64,000 nt of DNA from NCBI GenBank assembly GCA_029962745.1, contig JAPZVO010000025.1, positions 654,176 to 718,175 of the forward strand, read 5' to 3'. The notes under the pieces were generated by a model. The model did no database searches and was not told where the DNA came from. It saw only the letters and a list, made by a program, of their open reading frames with translations. Shown one piece after another: positions 11,770 to 23,426 of this stretch. The stretch is from Echinometra lucunter. Taxonomy: Eukaryota > Echinodermata > Echinoidea > Camarodonta > Echinometridae. Within the stretch, counting starts at the first letter, position 1; each line of letters begins with the position of its first letter. A program made the translations under genes and the position numbers.

Positions 11770-12970
11770 TCAATCAAGACATCAAAATATGAAATGAAAA
11801 AGAAGAAAGTCCTGTTTAATATTTTGAATTTATTATAAATATTTATACATGTAGTAAAATATACAACAATCTATTAAATAAAATACAGAGTGAATAATTT
11901 TTCCATACTACACAATGAATGGATGTAAATTTACCTCTACCTGCACACCCACTTTTATGGACTCAACATGGCATGATCTTCAATTTCAAATAGTCAAGTT
12001 GGCATTTTGCCTACATACCTGCCGAAATTAAGCTTTCAGATGCATGTATTAATGTTACAAAATTAGGCTACACATCAACAACTGAAATTTATCAAATTTT
12101 TGGAAGAAGAAAATTAATGTCACATATTTCATTACAAGTACAAAGAACACGAGCCTTAGAAATCGCTCATAATCCTACAAGAAAGTATGACTCCCTGGTA
12201 AATTTTTAATGTGTTGCACATAATTCTAGGAAAGAAAAAAAATCATACAATTGTTACATTGTATACTTAAAGAATTTGAAACTTATTCTGTTGAAAAATC
12301 AAATAATTCCAAATTCTATGCGATGGAATTTCATCCTGCATTACCAAATAAATCTTTATAGACAATATGTCAGGTAAAAATGTATGTCTTGTTAAATTTC
12401 TGATCATAGACTTCATGTATTTCATATACATGTACATTTTTCACATGATTACACACATTTCACTGGAACTAAAGGGCATGGTAAAGGCACATTTGAGAAT
12501 ATTATGTACATGTGTAAGTAGGAAGTCCTGGACGGAATATTCAAATATTTGGTACATGTACATAGAAAATCTTGCCTTTAAAGGAAACGAAAAGCCTCAC
12601 ATCAGTAGTTTCTAAATCAAAGCCTAGATGGAACATAACGAATCAGACAAAATTGAACAAAATCGGACATGGAATAAGAAAGTTATGCTTACAAAATGTA
12701 CATGAAATTTTCCACTGACACTAGTAACCATATACATGTAGCCATTAGTGCTACATGTACAACTGAATCTCAATGTGTTTTGTACACAGAATTTCACGTA
12801 CTCTTTTATTATCTTGAAGATGTTTTCACTGTCGCTGTAACTGAAAATTTTGAATTAAGAAGTTGAGATGCAAAGGAGAAATGAGTGTTACAAGCCTTGA
12901 TCATGAGGCAGATGCCCATCTCAAACAGGCAGAAAACATATTGAATCAAGCACATGCATTCATGAATTCA
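11770..12970. other. Intergenic spacer, nothing recognised
   Basis: AT-rich sequence between BUD13 and DRC12 with several short ACATGTACATGT-type words and no convincing exon, RNA gene or bounded repeat. Confidence 0.5.
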
Positions 12971-12975
12971 TGATA

Positions 12976-13151
12976 TCATTTTTTCACAGTTATATTTCTC
13001 ATTCAAGTTATATATACTGGATCGAGCCAGATTTAACATATAATAGGGTTAACGTTCTCGCTATATACAAGAAGGTTAACCCTATTATATGTTAAATCTG
13101 GCTCGATCCAGTATATATAACTTTAATGAGAAATATAACTGTGAAAAATGA
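12976..13151. repeat. Near-perfect 77-bp-arm hairpin
   Basis: Bases 12976-13053 and 13075-13151 are reverse complements with only one mismatch and one single-base indel, around a 21-base loop. This is the tightest foldback in the window. It is either a young MITE or a long-hairpin RNA locus. It lies about 0.5 kb beyond the DRC12 stop codon. Confidence 0.85.
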
Positions 13152-13633
13152 TCTTCAATAGTTTGGTTGATTTTTTTTTTTTATTTGTTTTTGTATAGTC
13201 TTCTAGTAACAACTGTGGTCTATTGTAGCAATTCCTCAAAATCTTAGATTAACCACGCTTACATACATTTAACCTAATGTTGTAAAAATAAAAATGCAAT
13301 AGCATTCTGAAAACCTTCCCGAGGCACATATTCCAATAGGCCCGTTTACTAATGCATTCAAATTTATACACATTTCTCTCCAGAACCTTGGTTACCATCT
13401 GCAGTTCACCTGTTATTCATAATGGCATCTGAATAGGTGGAAATCTTGGAGGAAAATTCTATATAGCCGTAACTTTCTCATTCTGTATCCATTTCTGTTC
13501 AGTTTTCACTGATCCGTGTTATTTCATCTTAGCTTTGATTTAAAAACTACTTGACATGAGGGTGCTGGTTTCCTTGAAGTAAAATAACAAGTAATCAAGC
13601 AATAAATAATATGATAATAGTTCAACTAGACAG

Positions 13634-16600
13634 TTAAATATCAAGAGGATTCAGACCAAATTCTAATAATTTTTGTTTATGTTCCATGTGAATTGTCTTG
13701 GATTCTTCTAACCATCGTATCTTGGCATCGTTCAGCTTCTCCACCATGTTATCCATTGCTTCCTGTACATAAAAAAGAAGACAAAGAAAAAGGAAAGAAA
13801 ATATTTGTAGAATAACAGATGAGAATAAATAAATTTAAAAACAAACAAACACAACACTAGCTAACTTTTGGCAAGAAATAATATAAAGACAAAATTAGAA
13901 ATGCAAAATACAATATAAATTCATTTTGCATATCAAATAGGACTGAACAAAATAACGTCCATTACTAATGTTATACAGATGTAAGTGCTTCTGTGACTGA
14001 TGATTTACACCCCCAAGCCAATGAACTAAAAAGAGAAACCTGAACAAGGGCAAAATAGAAATCACTGTAAGTGTACTATTCTATATTTTTGTTTCCATAA
14101 CCAAGAGGTGTAATGTCCAAACCAAAAAATAGACATGACTATTCACAATAATAATATTCACATGATACAGATTCTTTGTCACAATAAACCTGGGCCCCTT
14201 TTTCATAAAACTTGTTATCAATAAGAAGTTGCAATAACTGTTATAAGCTACTGAAATCTGTGCCTCTGATTGGCCGAGAGCAAATTTGTCATAGAAATGT
14301 TGCAGATGTTAGTGATAAAAAGTTTTATGAAATGGGCCCTGGTTTGACTCCCTCACCTCTAGCATGTTTTCATAGGAATACTCCATAGTCTTAATCTTCT
14401 CTTCTAACTCTCCTATCGTCTCATTCTTCTCTTTTGTTATCCTCTCCTTCTCTGCCGTTGTCTCCTTCAGTTCTTCAGTAGTTTTTGCTATCATGAAAGA
14501 AAATTCGCATCATGAAATTGTGAAACCTCAAGCAACATGGAAATCACAATGAATGCCATCCTCACGATAAACAATGTGAATGAATGATATAGAGAGCAAG
14601 AGAAAAAATTTCACTCTTGGAAACAACACCATCAAGGTAAAGGAAAATTTTCCATTCTGTCCTTTATATATCTTTATTGTAAAATATTTAAATGTTACAA
14701 CTTAAAAACTTGGTAGCCTGAAGACAAAACAACACTGGAAAGATGTCAGCACCAAGGTGTTGCAGGATATGAGAGTATTATACTCTTGTTTTTTATATTT
14801 GAAGAAATGCTCAGTATGCTCTATCATATCATCTTGCCTTCAAACAAATATTCCTACTATTGAAAGTCCTTATAAAGAGCTCTGCTGTAACAGTTTGCTC
14901 AGCTGGGTCCAGGTTATTCATGTTTTTACTGTTTTTTTTTTTTATATTTATGTACCCTAATAAGGGTCTTCCTGATAGAACAAGATTTTCAAGGTCCCAC
15001 AAAAAGGTTCTCGTTATAGTGAGTTTCCACTTTCTATGGCTAACTAGTGACCTATTTTTCTTAGATATTCTCTTCTGTCCAAGTATGCATACCACCTACG
15101 GTATATTATCCAAATTCAGATTCAGATATACTTAATGTCCAACTAAATATACAAATGGAAATTCACATTGTTCACATTATAAGGAGTATACATATAAAAG
15201 CTGATCCAAAATAAACAACTACTTAATACAGAAAAGCAAGAAACAGGAAGAATGGTGTACCTTAAAAAACTACTGGGTTAACGATTAAGGCATTCCAGAA
15301 TGATTTGAATTATACATTAAATAACTCACTTAGTGCACTTGTGACCTTTTGCAGCTCAACTTCCAGCCTTCTCACATGTGCATCCATTTCAGTTTGCTTT
15401 GTCTTGTACTGGCGAGTCATATCTGGAAAAAAAAATACATAAATGTTAGTTACCAGTCACCACCTTAGTGACTTTATCATACTTCATATTATCAGCACAT
15501 GTCTTTTGCTTTTTAATATTTTGCTTCTTAAAAAAACTTTTAAAATCATAACGAATTACTTCATGATTTGTTTAAATAATGGTAATATTTATTCTTTTAA
15601 ATATTACTGGACGCTATCTTGGTAACTTACTGCTTTTGAGTTCTATGACTTAAGAACAATATGGTCTAAACAATAACATCTCATCATTTGATGGAATATA
15701 TCTATGTTTTAAAAAAAAACAACTAAATAATGTTTACGACATTATCATTCTTTTTATGTTGAAATAATGAAATTAATACATGCACAGAAAAATTACAACT
15801 GGATTTTTCAGAGAAATATTTCATGCTACCACTCACCAGCCATTACATCTTTTTGATCTGATTTTTGCTGCTCCACCTCTCCCTCGGCTGCCTTCATGCG
15901 TACCTTCCATTCTTCAGATTGGGCCTGGGAGCGGCGTGCAATCTCCTTCCTGCTAGCTGTAAGGAAAGACAGACAGATGAAACTAGAAAGTCTTGCTGCC
16001 ATGAGAGCTACAGGTATTTTTAAAATAAATTGTTTTTGTCCTCTCATTTCAGTGGGTTTCCAGTTAACCCGTTCGTGACAGGAATTATTTAAAGCCTAAT
16101 TTGATCAGCTTTTATTCTTCAAACTGGCAACACCAACATTTTTATTTTATTGCTACATTTTACTTATAAAACGTCATGTATCTGAAATGAATATAAATTG
16201 ACAGAAATTATGATGAGAAGTCAAAAAGTTGCCAATTTGCAGGGGAAAATGGTGATTTTAAACTTTCTATCACATTGCCAATTTAAGGATTTTAATGATT
16301 ATTTTCCTTTAAAACATTTTCAGCATCAAACAACGAATATTGACGCAACCAAAATGGGCACAGTTTGTGTAGAATTTTTTGCTCTTTCTGCTCCTGTATT
16401 TGGTATGATTTTTAGGGCTTTGCATCAAAAGATATTAGGCCAAACCACGAAATGTGGACCTATGTCACAAATGGGTTTAGTGACTGATGATTTGATATTT
16501 AGAAAAAGGTCCTTTTGTTCCCGATCACCATTTTCCACCCATCGTTTTTAAAATCTTAGTGACAGTGTTTTCCCACCACCGCCAGACTATCTTCGGATTT

Positions 16601-19600
16601 GTATTACTGTCATTTTCTAGCAGCTCTCATTGACAGAAAAAAAAAAAAAAAAAAACGATATATTTATATAACACCTTGTAACTTATCAAAGACAGAACAT
16701 GTGAATTATCAAAGATTAGAGGATCATACAAATTAGGCAGCTGCATGCTAAATGCTTTCATAATAATAGCAAAGAAGTACAAAAGACAGGCAGAATGGAA
16801 AACTATAAAACTACAATTATAATGAAGAAAGAAAAAAATGAGAGGAATACGACTCAGATATATAGAAAGATCCTATACGAACAAAGACCTAGAGGGGGAA
16901 AAGTGGAGAAGGGGGAAAACAGTAGGATCAATTTCACTGTGAAAAGACTAGAGAGTCCGTGAGGGGAGAATATTCATGAAAAAGTTTTACACTTACCCAA
17001 ATGGTCTTTCAAAGCATCTATCTCTAGCATTGTCTTCTTGTATTTGTCTTCAATTGTCAGCTCCCCATCTGAAAAAGGGAGACAAATGGGATCAAAATGA
17101 TGTGTCTCTTCCCTACACCAGAAAACTAGTTATTAAGTGGATAGGGTAAGGTAGGTATCATTACACAGAACCAAACAAATGGCCCTCAAAATAATGAAAC
17201 ACTTGGTTTCAATGAAAGATGAAATGTAAATCATAATGAAAAAAAGAAAGAACATTCAAAAGAAAAATCCCTCAGTTTTTACAATTTTTCCACAACTCAA
17301 GATAGCTACTATTTGGTAAAATTTGTTCTATGAACAGATACTTTTGCTGATGAGAATGTGATCAACAGACACTGTTGCAAATTATTTTTTAATGCGAATG
17401 AAAAAAAAGGCTCCTACATGTACATGTATAACTATACCTGGCCTATTTTAGCACAATATGTTGTTTCAGGATTGATTTTTTACAACATATTACACACACT
17501 GATAGCCATGCAGCTTATATGTTTAAAGCCTCCATGATGTTACCACCAGTTCATTGGTACCAGGCCGAATGATTAATTCAGAGTTTCTTTTCCACTCCTC
17601 TTCCCTTTTTTTGACCTGCCTCAATTTTTTGTTTTGTTTTTGTTCTACAAATAATGAATGAAATTCATTTTAAATTTGCAATTATGAGTACATCTGGACA
17701 CTGAGATGACACCCCCCCCCCAGTAATAGTACTGTGGATTTTTACATTGTTTGAGCCAAGAGCTTAAACATGATGAAATGTAACTTCTTTTTTTTTAAGG
17801 GGGGGGGGGCATGGAATGGAACTCTCTCCCTCTTAATTTGAAAATATCCAGAGAAATTGGTCTAGGAGTCAATTTCATTTGGCCTACAGTATATAAAGTA
17901 AATAAAATTCATCTTGATCAATGTGACAATTATATCAAGTTTGATTTTTGAATGATAGTAAATTTGAACAGATTGTTTAACCCATAGCAGCACAGAGTTT
18001 TCTTGTAGGTCTAAATCAATCATCTTCAATTCTCAAATTGGCAACAAACATTATTTTTTTCCATGCTTACATAGCTTGAAAAAAATAAATATGGATATAA
18101 CATAAAACTAAATGAAATATAATCGTAAAATTGAATCACAAATTGCCAATTTGAACACAGAAAAGGTGATTATATATTATTCACTGTGCTGCCAATTTAA
18201 AGAGTTTAATGATTAGTGACACTTAAACTGCTCTAATTCAAGAACGCCACACCATACAGCGATGGGAATGGGCTCAAATTTGTCAGTGCATTTTTCTCTT
18301 TCTGCTCATGTATGATATATATTGCCCAACTTTCTGGACCAACATATACTGCAAAAGCGTCTCCTAAAGGTGACACTGTACCTCTATGGGTTAATAAAAT
18401 CATTATTATTATTATTACTTATTATTTATACTGCGCTTTCCCCATAAGGCCCAATCTTACAATAAAACAAACAGTAAACATATAATCAAATGTATATCCT
18501 TAACTACAAACTGCAAAAAGATGGGTTTTCAATGCCTTTATGAATGTTGTAATTGATGGAGACTGTCTAATTGTGAGTGGCAAATCATTCCAGTGTTTTG
18601 AAGCTGACACAGTAAATGTCCTATCACCAGCTAATGTACGAGTAACTGAATATGTGAGACAAAGAGGATAACTGGCTGACTTCAGTGCTCTGGTGGGTGT
18701 GTATAAATTCAAACAATTACCCAAATACTTTGGAGCTTGATTATCAAGTATTTTGTACACAAACACAGGCAATTTGAAAATTATTCTTTGTTTCAAAGGA
18801 AGCCAGGGGAGTGAACTCAACAGTGGTTGAGAAGGATGATCCCTGGAAACCTGCAATATTAATTGTGCTGCCCAATTCTGTTGTCGTTGAACACGGACCA
18901 ATTGATTAGAAGGAATGGTAGAAAGAAGGCTATTACAATAATCAATACGTGACAGAACTAAGGAACGCACAGCATTTTGACAGGCAGAATGGTCAATAAA
19001 CCTTCTGATTCTAGAAATATTCCATAAATAAAGTGTAACCATACTACAGATGTGAGAGATATGATATGACATGGACATGCAAGAATCAAATATAACACCA
19101 AGGTTTCTTATCATTTCTGAAGGGCTAATTAATAAGTGTGCCACCAACATCTAACTGAACATGTGGAAGACTGCGCAGATTGTGAGCAGAAGCAGCAACA
19201 AAGAATTTGGTCTTTGAATCATTTAGTTTTAACTTATTCACTACAATCCACTGTCTTATATCTGAAATACAATTTTGGAGTTTGATGAGTGCATTATCAA
19301 GAGCTCCCGACAAAAAATGCCCCAGGTCCTAACAAGTTAGGATCAAATATATAACTGAATGTCATCAGCATAAAGATGGTAATCAATACAACGATACCAT
19401 ACAATATCGCCAACTGGAAGAGTATTATATCGAATATCCTATAGGTCCGACTATTGATCCCTGAGGGAGTCCGAATTCTAACGTTAGGGTTGTGGGATTT
19501 GATAATTTGCCATCAATGTCAACTTGTGAAGACCACCCAGAGAGGTATGACTGGAACCAGGACAAAACTGTTGACCTCACTCCTATTCTCTTGAACAAAC

Positions 19601-20118
19601 GAGATATAAAAATTTTATGATCAATTGTATCAAAAGCGGCTGATAAATCTAACAGCACCATGAAAACTACCTTATTTGAGTCAAGAGCAAACATAATGTC
19701 ATTTTTTACTTTAAATTAGAGCCGACTCATAAACACAAAAAACCCCCCAAAACAACAATAGAATCAAGAAAACCGATATTCACTGCTACAGCTACAGTTT
19801 GCTCCACTGCTGCAGCCATTAAATCAGTTTCAAAAAGTAAAACGGGTTATGATCGTTCCCAACATAAAAACGTTTCTATGGAGCTGAGGCGAACCCCTCT
19901 AAGTTAACAGTTAGCATGTCTAGTTCACCGTACCTCACGGGACAGTAGCGGCTCAGGAGCCCACAGCAAGACGCTCAACGCTCTCTTCAAAGGCAAAGCT
20001 CTCTGTCTCGACCAAAAAATGTTTTTTGCTTCGCACACAATTCACAGAAATACTTACCATTCTTCTTTTTTCCTTTCTTCTTGCCCTTCTTTCCCTTTCC
20101 TTTCTTCTTTGGAGGCAT
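13634..20118 (-). CDS. DRC12: Dynein regulatory complex subunit 12 (CCDC153), six exons
   Basis: Minus-strand coding exons are 20118-20058, 17068-16997, 15956-15837, 15422-15330, 14487-14357 and 13762-13634. They join in frame at GT-AG sites and give 201 aa (human CCDC153 is about 210). The start is a Lys-rich leader (MPPKKKGKGKKGKKK). Then come DGELTIEDKYKKTMLEIDAL, a long heptad-rich coiled coil through KTTEELKETTAEKER and EKIKTMEYSYENML, and a conserved C-terminus (DAKIRWLEESKTIHMEHKQK, ending EFGLNPLDI). The protein belongs to the nexin-dynein regulatory complex that links outer doublet microtubules and controls dynein in motile cilia. The ATG is chosen because it opens the conserved Lys-rich leader. 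In human, BUD13 and CCDC153 both lie in 11q23.3 as I recall, so their linkage here may be ancient. Confidence 0.92.
14192..14341. mobile_element. GGGCCC-ended MITE beside DRC12 exon 5
   Basis: The termini TGGGCCCCTTTTTCATAAAA and TTTTATGAAATGGGCCC are inverted repeats. The interior has the pair GTTATAAGCTACTGAAATC and TGATTGGCC shared with the copy at 24150-24280. Its right end lies about 10 bp from the DRC12 exon-5 splice donor (14351-14356). Confidence 0.7.
14870..15032. mobile_element. Decayed pogo-like MITE in DRC12 intron 4
   Basis: It has the same layout as 10264-10430: TATAAAGAGCTCTGCTGTAA at the left, and AAGGTCCC then TCGTTATAGTGAGTTTCCAC at the right. The termini are eroded. Confidence 0.4.
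16064..16480. mobile_element. Diverged CCCATAG-family element in DRC12 intron 2
   Basis: TTAACCCG at 16064, the two GCCAATTT(G/A) blocks and the CTCTTTCTGCTC segment line up with the interior of the 17981-18390 element. The right terminal repeat is not found. The open frame across it (16198-16551) is explained by this repeat. Confidence 0.45.
17981..18390. mobile_element. CCCATAG/CTATGGG MITE with TTAA target duplication
   Basis: It begins CCCATAG after TTAA (17977-17980) and ends CTATGGG before TTAA (18391-18394). It is about 410 bp with no ORF. TTAA targets are characteristic of piggyBac-type elements. Related copies lie at 6117-6506 and 16064-16480. Confidence 0.7.
18395..19715 (-). mobile_element. 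5'-truncated non-LTR retrotransposon, reverse transcriptase remnant
   Basis: Minus-strand frames give reverse-transcriptase motif A (LLDLSAAFDTIDH), motif B (FGLPQGSIVGP) and motif C (YHLYADDIQLYI, near 19390-19335). The thumb and C-terminal region follow, with SRIDYCNSLL, LPWLPLKQRIIFK and HWNDLPLTIRQS, ending about 18500. Frameshifts and stops split it into at least three pieces. The 3' end carries a (TAA)n tail near 18400-18420. The layout suggests the CR1/L2/Jockey group; the 5' half is missing. It sits in DRC12 intron 1 on the same strand as the gene. Confidence 0.88.
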
Positions 20119-20264
20119 TTTGTCAAGATGATACACCAAATTTCCACCAAAAGGCGAAGAATTGTATGTGCTGAGTTACGACAAGCTAGACTGCTAGCAA
20201 CGGCTTCCACTCTATTGCGCATGCGCATTTCAATTAGATAATTGCTTGTCGGAACAGGTGCGTG

Positions 20265-20350
20265 CTGGGGGCTGTTTCTCGAAACACGTTTCAGGGGTTT
20301 CACTGGGATGTCCATTACACTTGTGGCGGTTTCGAGATAGAAACGCAGCT
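20265..20350. repeat. Short foldback upstream of DRC12
   Basis: GGGGCTGTTTCTCGAAAC and GGCGGTTTCGAGATAGAAAC are partly complementary ends of a roughly 85-bp element, related in layout to 20487-20613. It lies within 0.25 kb upstream of the DRC12 start codon. Confidence 0.4.
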
Positions 20351-20366
20351 CAGGGGGCCAAAGTAA

Positions 20367-20479
20367 TGTCGCAGTCACACCAACGAAACCGACTCCAGAC
20401 CGATCAAAACTATTACGTTATTTTCAATGACACACCATCGGTCGGTTTGGAGTTGGTTTTGTTGGTGTGACTGCGACAT
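20367..20479. repeat. Hairpin element 1 upstream of DRC12
   Basis: TGTCGCAGTCACACCAACGA and the region ending GTTGGTGTGACTGCGACA are inverted repeats of about 40 bp around a short AT-rich centre. It is non-coding. Confidence 0.7.
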
Positions 20480-20486
20480 AAAATTA

Positions 20487-20613
20487 GGGGCCGTTTCATG
20501 AACCCGTCATAAGTCTTAACTTCTTGGACATCCCATTGAAACGTGTACTGTAGAGTTACGTTACAAAGGGATGTCCATGAACTTAGACTTGACGGTTTCA
20601 TGAAACGCAGCCC
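20487..20613. repeat. Hairpin element 2 upstream of DRC12
   Basis: GGGGCCGTTTCATGAACCCG and the region ending GGTTTCATGAAACGCAGCCC are inverted repeats. The internal GGACATCCC and GGGATGTCC also pair. It is adjacent to hairpin element 1. Confidence 0.7.
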
Positions 20614-20619
20614 TTGTTT

Positions 20620-23400
20620 CTATTTTTTCGTCAGGATATTTTCATACTGAAGAGGGGAAGGGGGGGGGAAGGAGGGGGTTTCATGTTATTTGAGAATAAG
20701 TGATATTTTTTTCCTGTACATAAAAAAAAAAATCTTTTTTTAAAATCAATTTCTTTGCTTTAAGTGGTTTTAAGACAATGTACAAATTTAGTCACCCCAT
20801 TGTCTAGATAGTAATTTCAGGACAAAATAAAGAAAAACAAAATGTTTGAAGCAGGTCCAAACAAAAAGAAAGGAAGGGATGAGAACTAGGATTTATTTTT
20901 ACTAAGCCTAATAAATACGTTTTTGTTTCACTGCCCCCCCCCCTCAACAGCTGGAAATTCACCATTTTAGGTTATTAGACCTTATGTAAAATGCTCTATA
21001 AATGTTGCTGTTATTAGTAAATAGGCATACTCAGTACAAGTCATCAATTTTGTCCCTCATTTCTTTTCCTTCTCATCTTTCTTTCTCCATCTCTTTCTCT
21101 CACATTTGTATCTCTTTTTCCTTCTATTCTTTTTCTCTGAAAGACATTTACTTTCCCGGTTGAAAATCTATTGAAACTACCTAATTTCTTTCTCTCTTTA
21201 TTTCACTAAGGTCCTATCTTAATCTTTCTTTTTCTTCTATAAAATAAATCATGAAACAGATTTATGTGTTTTCAGTCTTTGCACACCTAACGGTGTATCT
21301 TCTTTACACTGCATTATCTTATTGTTTCTTTTAAATCACAGGTCCCAGTGTGAGAAGATTTTGACAATTAGTTTGGCCAGTTAATTGAATATGACACGAA
21401 ATAAAGTGTAATCACAAAGAGTGTAGCAGCACACAAAAGTGAAGCTTCTTCCCCCCAAAATACCACAGCTGGTTAATTTGAAATAGTGCTTCTACTATCT
21501 AGGGTGAAGCAAAAGAAGTTAAGCCTATTAAAACCAGAAGAATCCATCAAAACTAAAATTCCTGAATCTGTCTACCGTAACTGCAAAAACCACAGCTGAA
21601 CTTTTGCAGTTTTTAATCAGCTGCCTGCACCCATACCACAGAGCTTAGCAATCAATTATTTTTTGCAATTGCACATAGTGATCAATGAAGTTATGTGTAA
21701 TACAATCGGATCCTGTACATAACATCAATCTACATGTATGTGCAATTGGCAAAGTTTGTTTCCCCCAGTCCCACATGTGTTCTCTTTTTTTGAAAGATAT
21801 GCAGAGGTTTTATGACCCAATGCATTTCATGTTGCTACATAAATGCATTAAACGCATACAAACTCTGTCACGCACACTGTACCATATATGTTCACTAAGT
21901 CGGCTAGAGAAGACACCAGTTTCTTTCTCTTCATTTCAATACATATATTTGTTTTATTCAACATTTTCAATGGAACATATATGAACAATTGTCAACATAT
22001 TTTGACCAACAAAGGCCATGAATATTGAAACAATTACATGTATATAAGATCATATTATAAACACCTATATAGGTATCCATCACATTCCAATAAAAATACT
22101 GTAATACATGTAAATTGCCTCAATACTCATTTTGCTGCATACAACCTCCTTGTGGGAAATATCATGGGATGGGTCAACATATCATTATACATTACCTTGA
22201 TTCAAAACTCATCATGAATTATGTATATCTTGTCATAAAGGACCACAGTTCAATTTGAACTGATTTCCTTTGCAATGGATATAAAATATCTCATTCATTA
22301 AACACTGTTTATAGTGCTGTGAAGAAATTTTATTAACAGGACATTTGAAATGTGAATACTAAATATGGGGGTATAGAAGACTCCATTTCAATTTGCTGTA
22401 ATGACAGAAGAAGTGAGAAACAGGAGTGGAATAAAAAGCAGGAATAACAAGAGAATACATAAGAAGAATGAAATGAAAATATATAAAGAGAAGGAAATTG
22501 ATTGAAAGTGAGGGATAAAGAGGGGGAAGGGGGGGGGGGGGACCAACAGAGGAGGTCCTTCATCCCTGACAGCAATAAACATCAAACTTAATCACAATAT
22601 TTTAAATAAAGAATCATTTATATGCAACACAGGCTCTTCAAATCTGCAAATTAATTGTATAGTTTTGAGCATGACGCGAATACCATAACGAATTCTTTTA
22701 AAAGTCCACTGTCACACACACATCTTGTGCTAATCGTTGCACATGCTGTCTTAGTGCTGACAAACAACCCACTGCTAGTCATCTCTTGGTCTTGCATTTA
22801 TTGGGAATCTAAAGATGAATCAATCCATTGATGAGACTTCTCTGTTATGATCATCTCATTCTCCTATTAAACTCTCTAGAAGATTTGAAAATAGAACTGG
22901 AAGGTGTGCATTTCTTCAGCTTCTGCAGATGTTTCAAACCTGAAATAAACAAAAAGGCAATGAAAATGATATCAAAAACATTGATCACTATCACAATCAA
23001 TTATTATTTCAGTAAGTGTTGAAGATGTAATCAACATAAAAAAAATTTATAATGTTCATCTAAATCTACAAATAGCTAACACACCATCAAATTGTTTTCA
23101 TGACGTAACAGCTCTCTAGGGAAGGAGCGATTTTATATTACACCTTTTTTTATTCAGCAGTAAAGACTTGCCAGATAAAAATGCTACTACAATGTAGGAA
23201 GAAAGATTTCAACTGGTAAACGATATATTATTTCATAGCAACCCTTCATTTTTCACACAATGCACAAATTCATAAAGTGTGTGCTTTTTCCGTCACTCAA
23301 AGTGAAGTAGTAAATCATATTTATGGTTAAAACCCCTTTTGTGAGAATAAACGTTTGGAGAGAGCAGAAACACTACCGAACAAGATTAAACCTTGAGGAG
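20620..23400. other. Spacer between DRC12 and ETFB
   Basis: This is the head-to-tail gap between the DRC12 start and the ETFB stop (both minus strand). It contains homopolymer runs (G at about 20660 and 22520, C at about 20930), pyrimidine-rich and purine-rich tracts and no supportable exon. The ETFB 3' UTR presumably occupies some bases below 23427. Confidence 0.5.
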
Positions 23401-23426
23401 TTTCATTCATAGTAACCTCACCAGTG

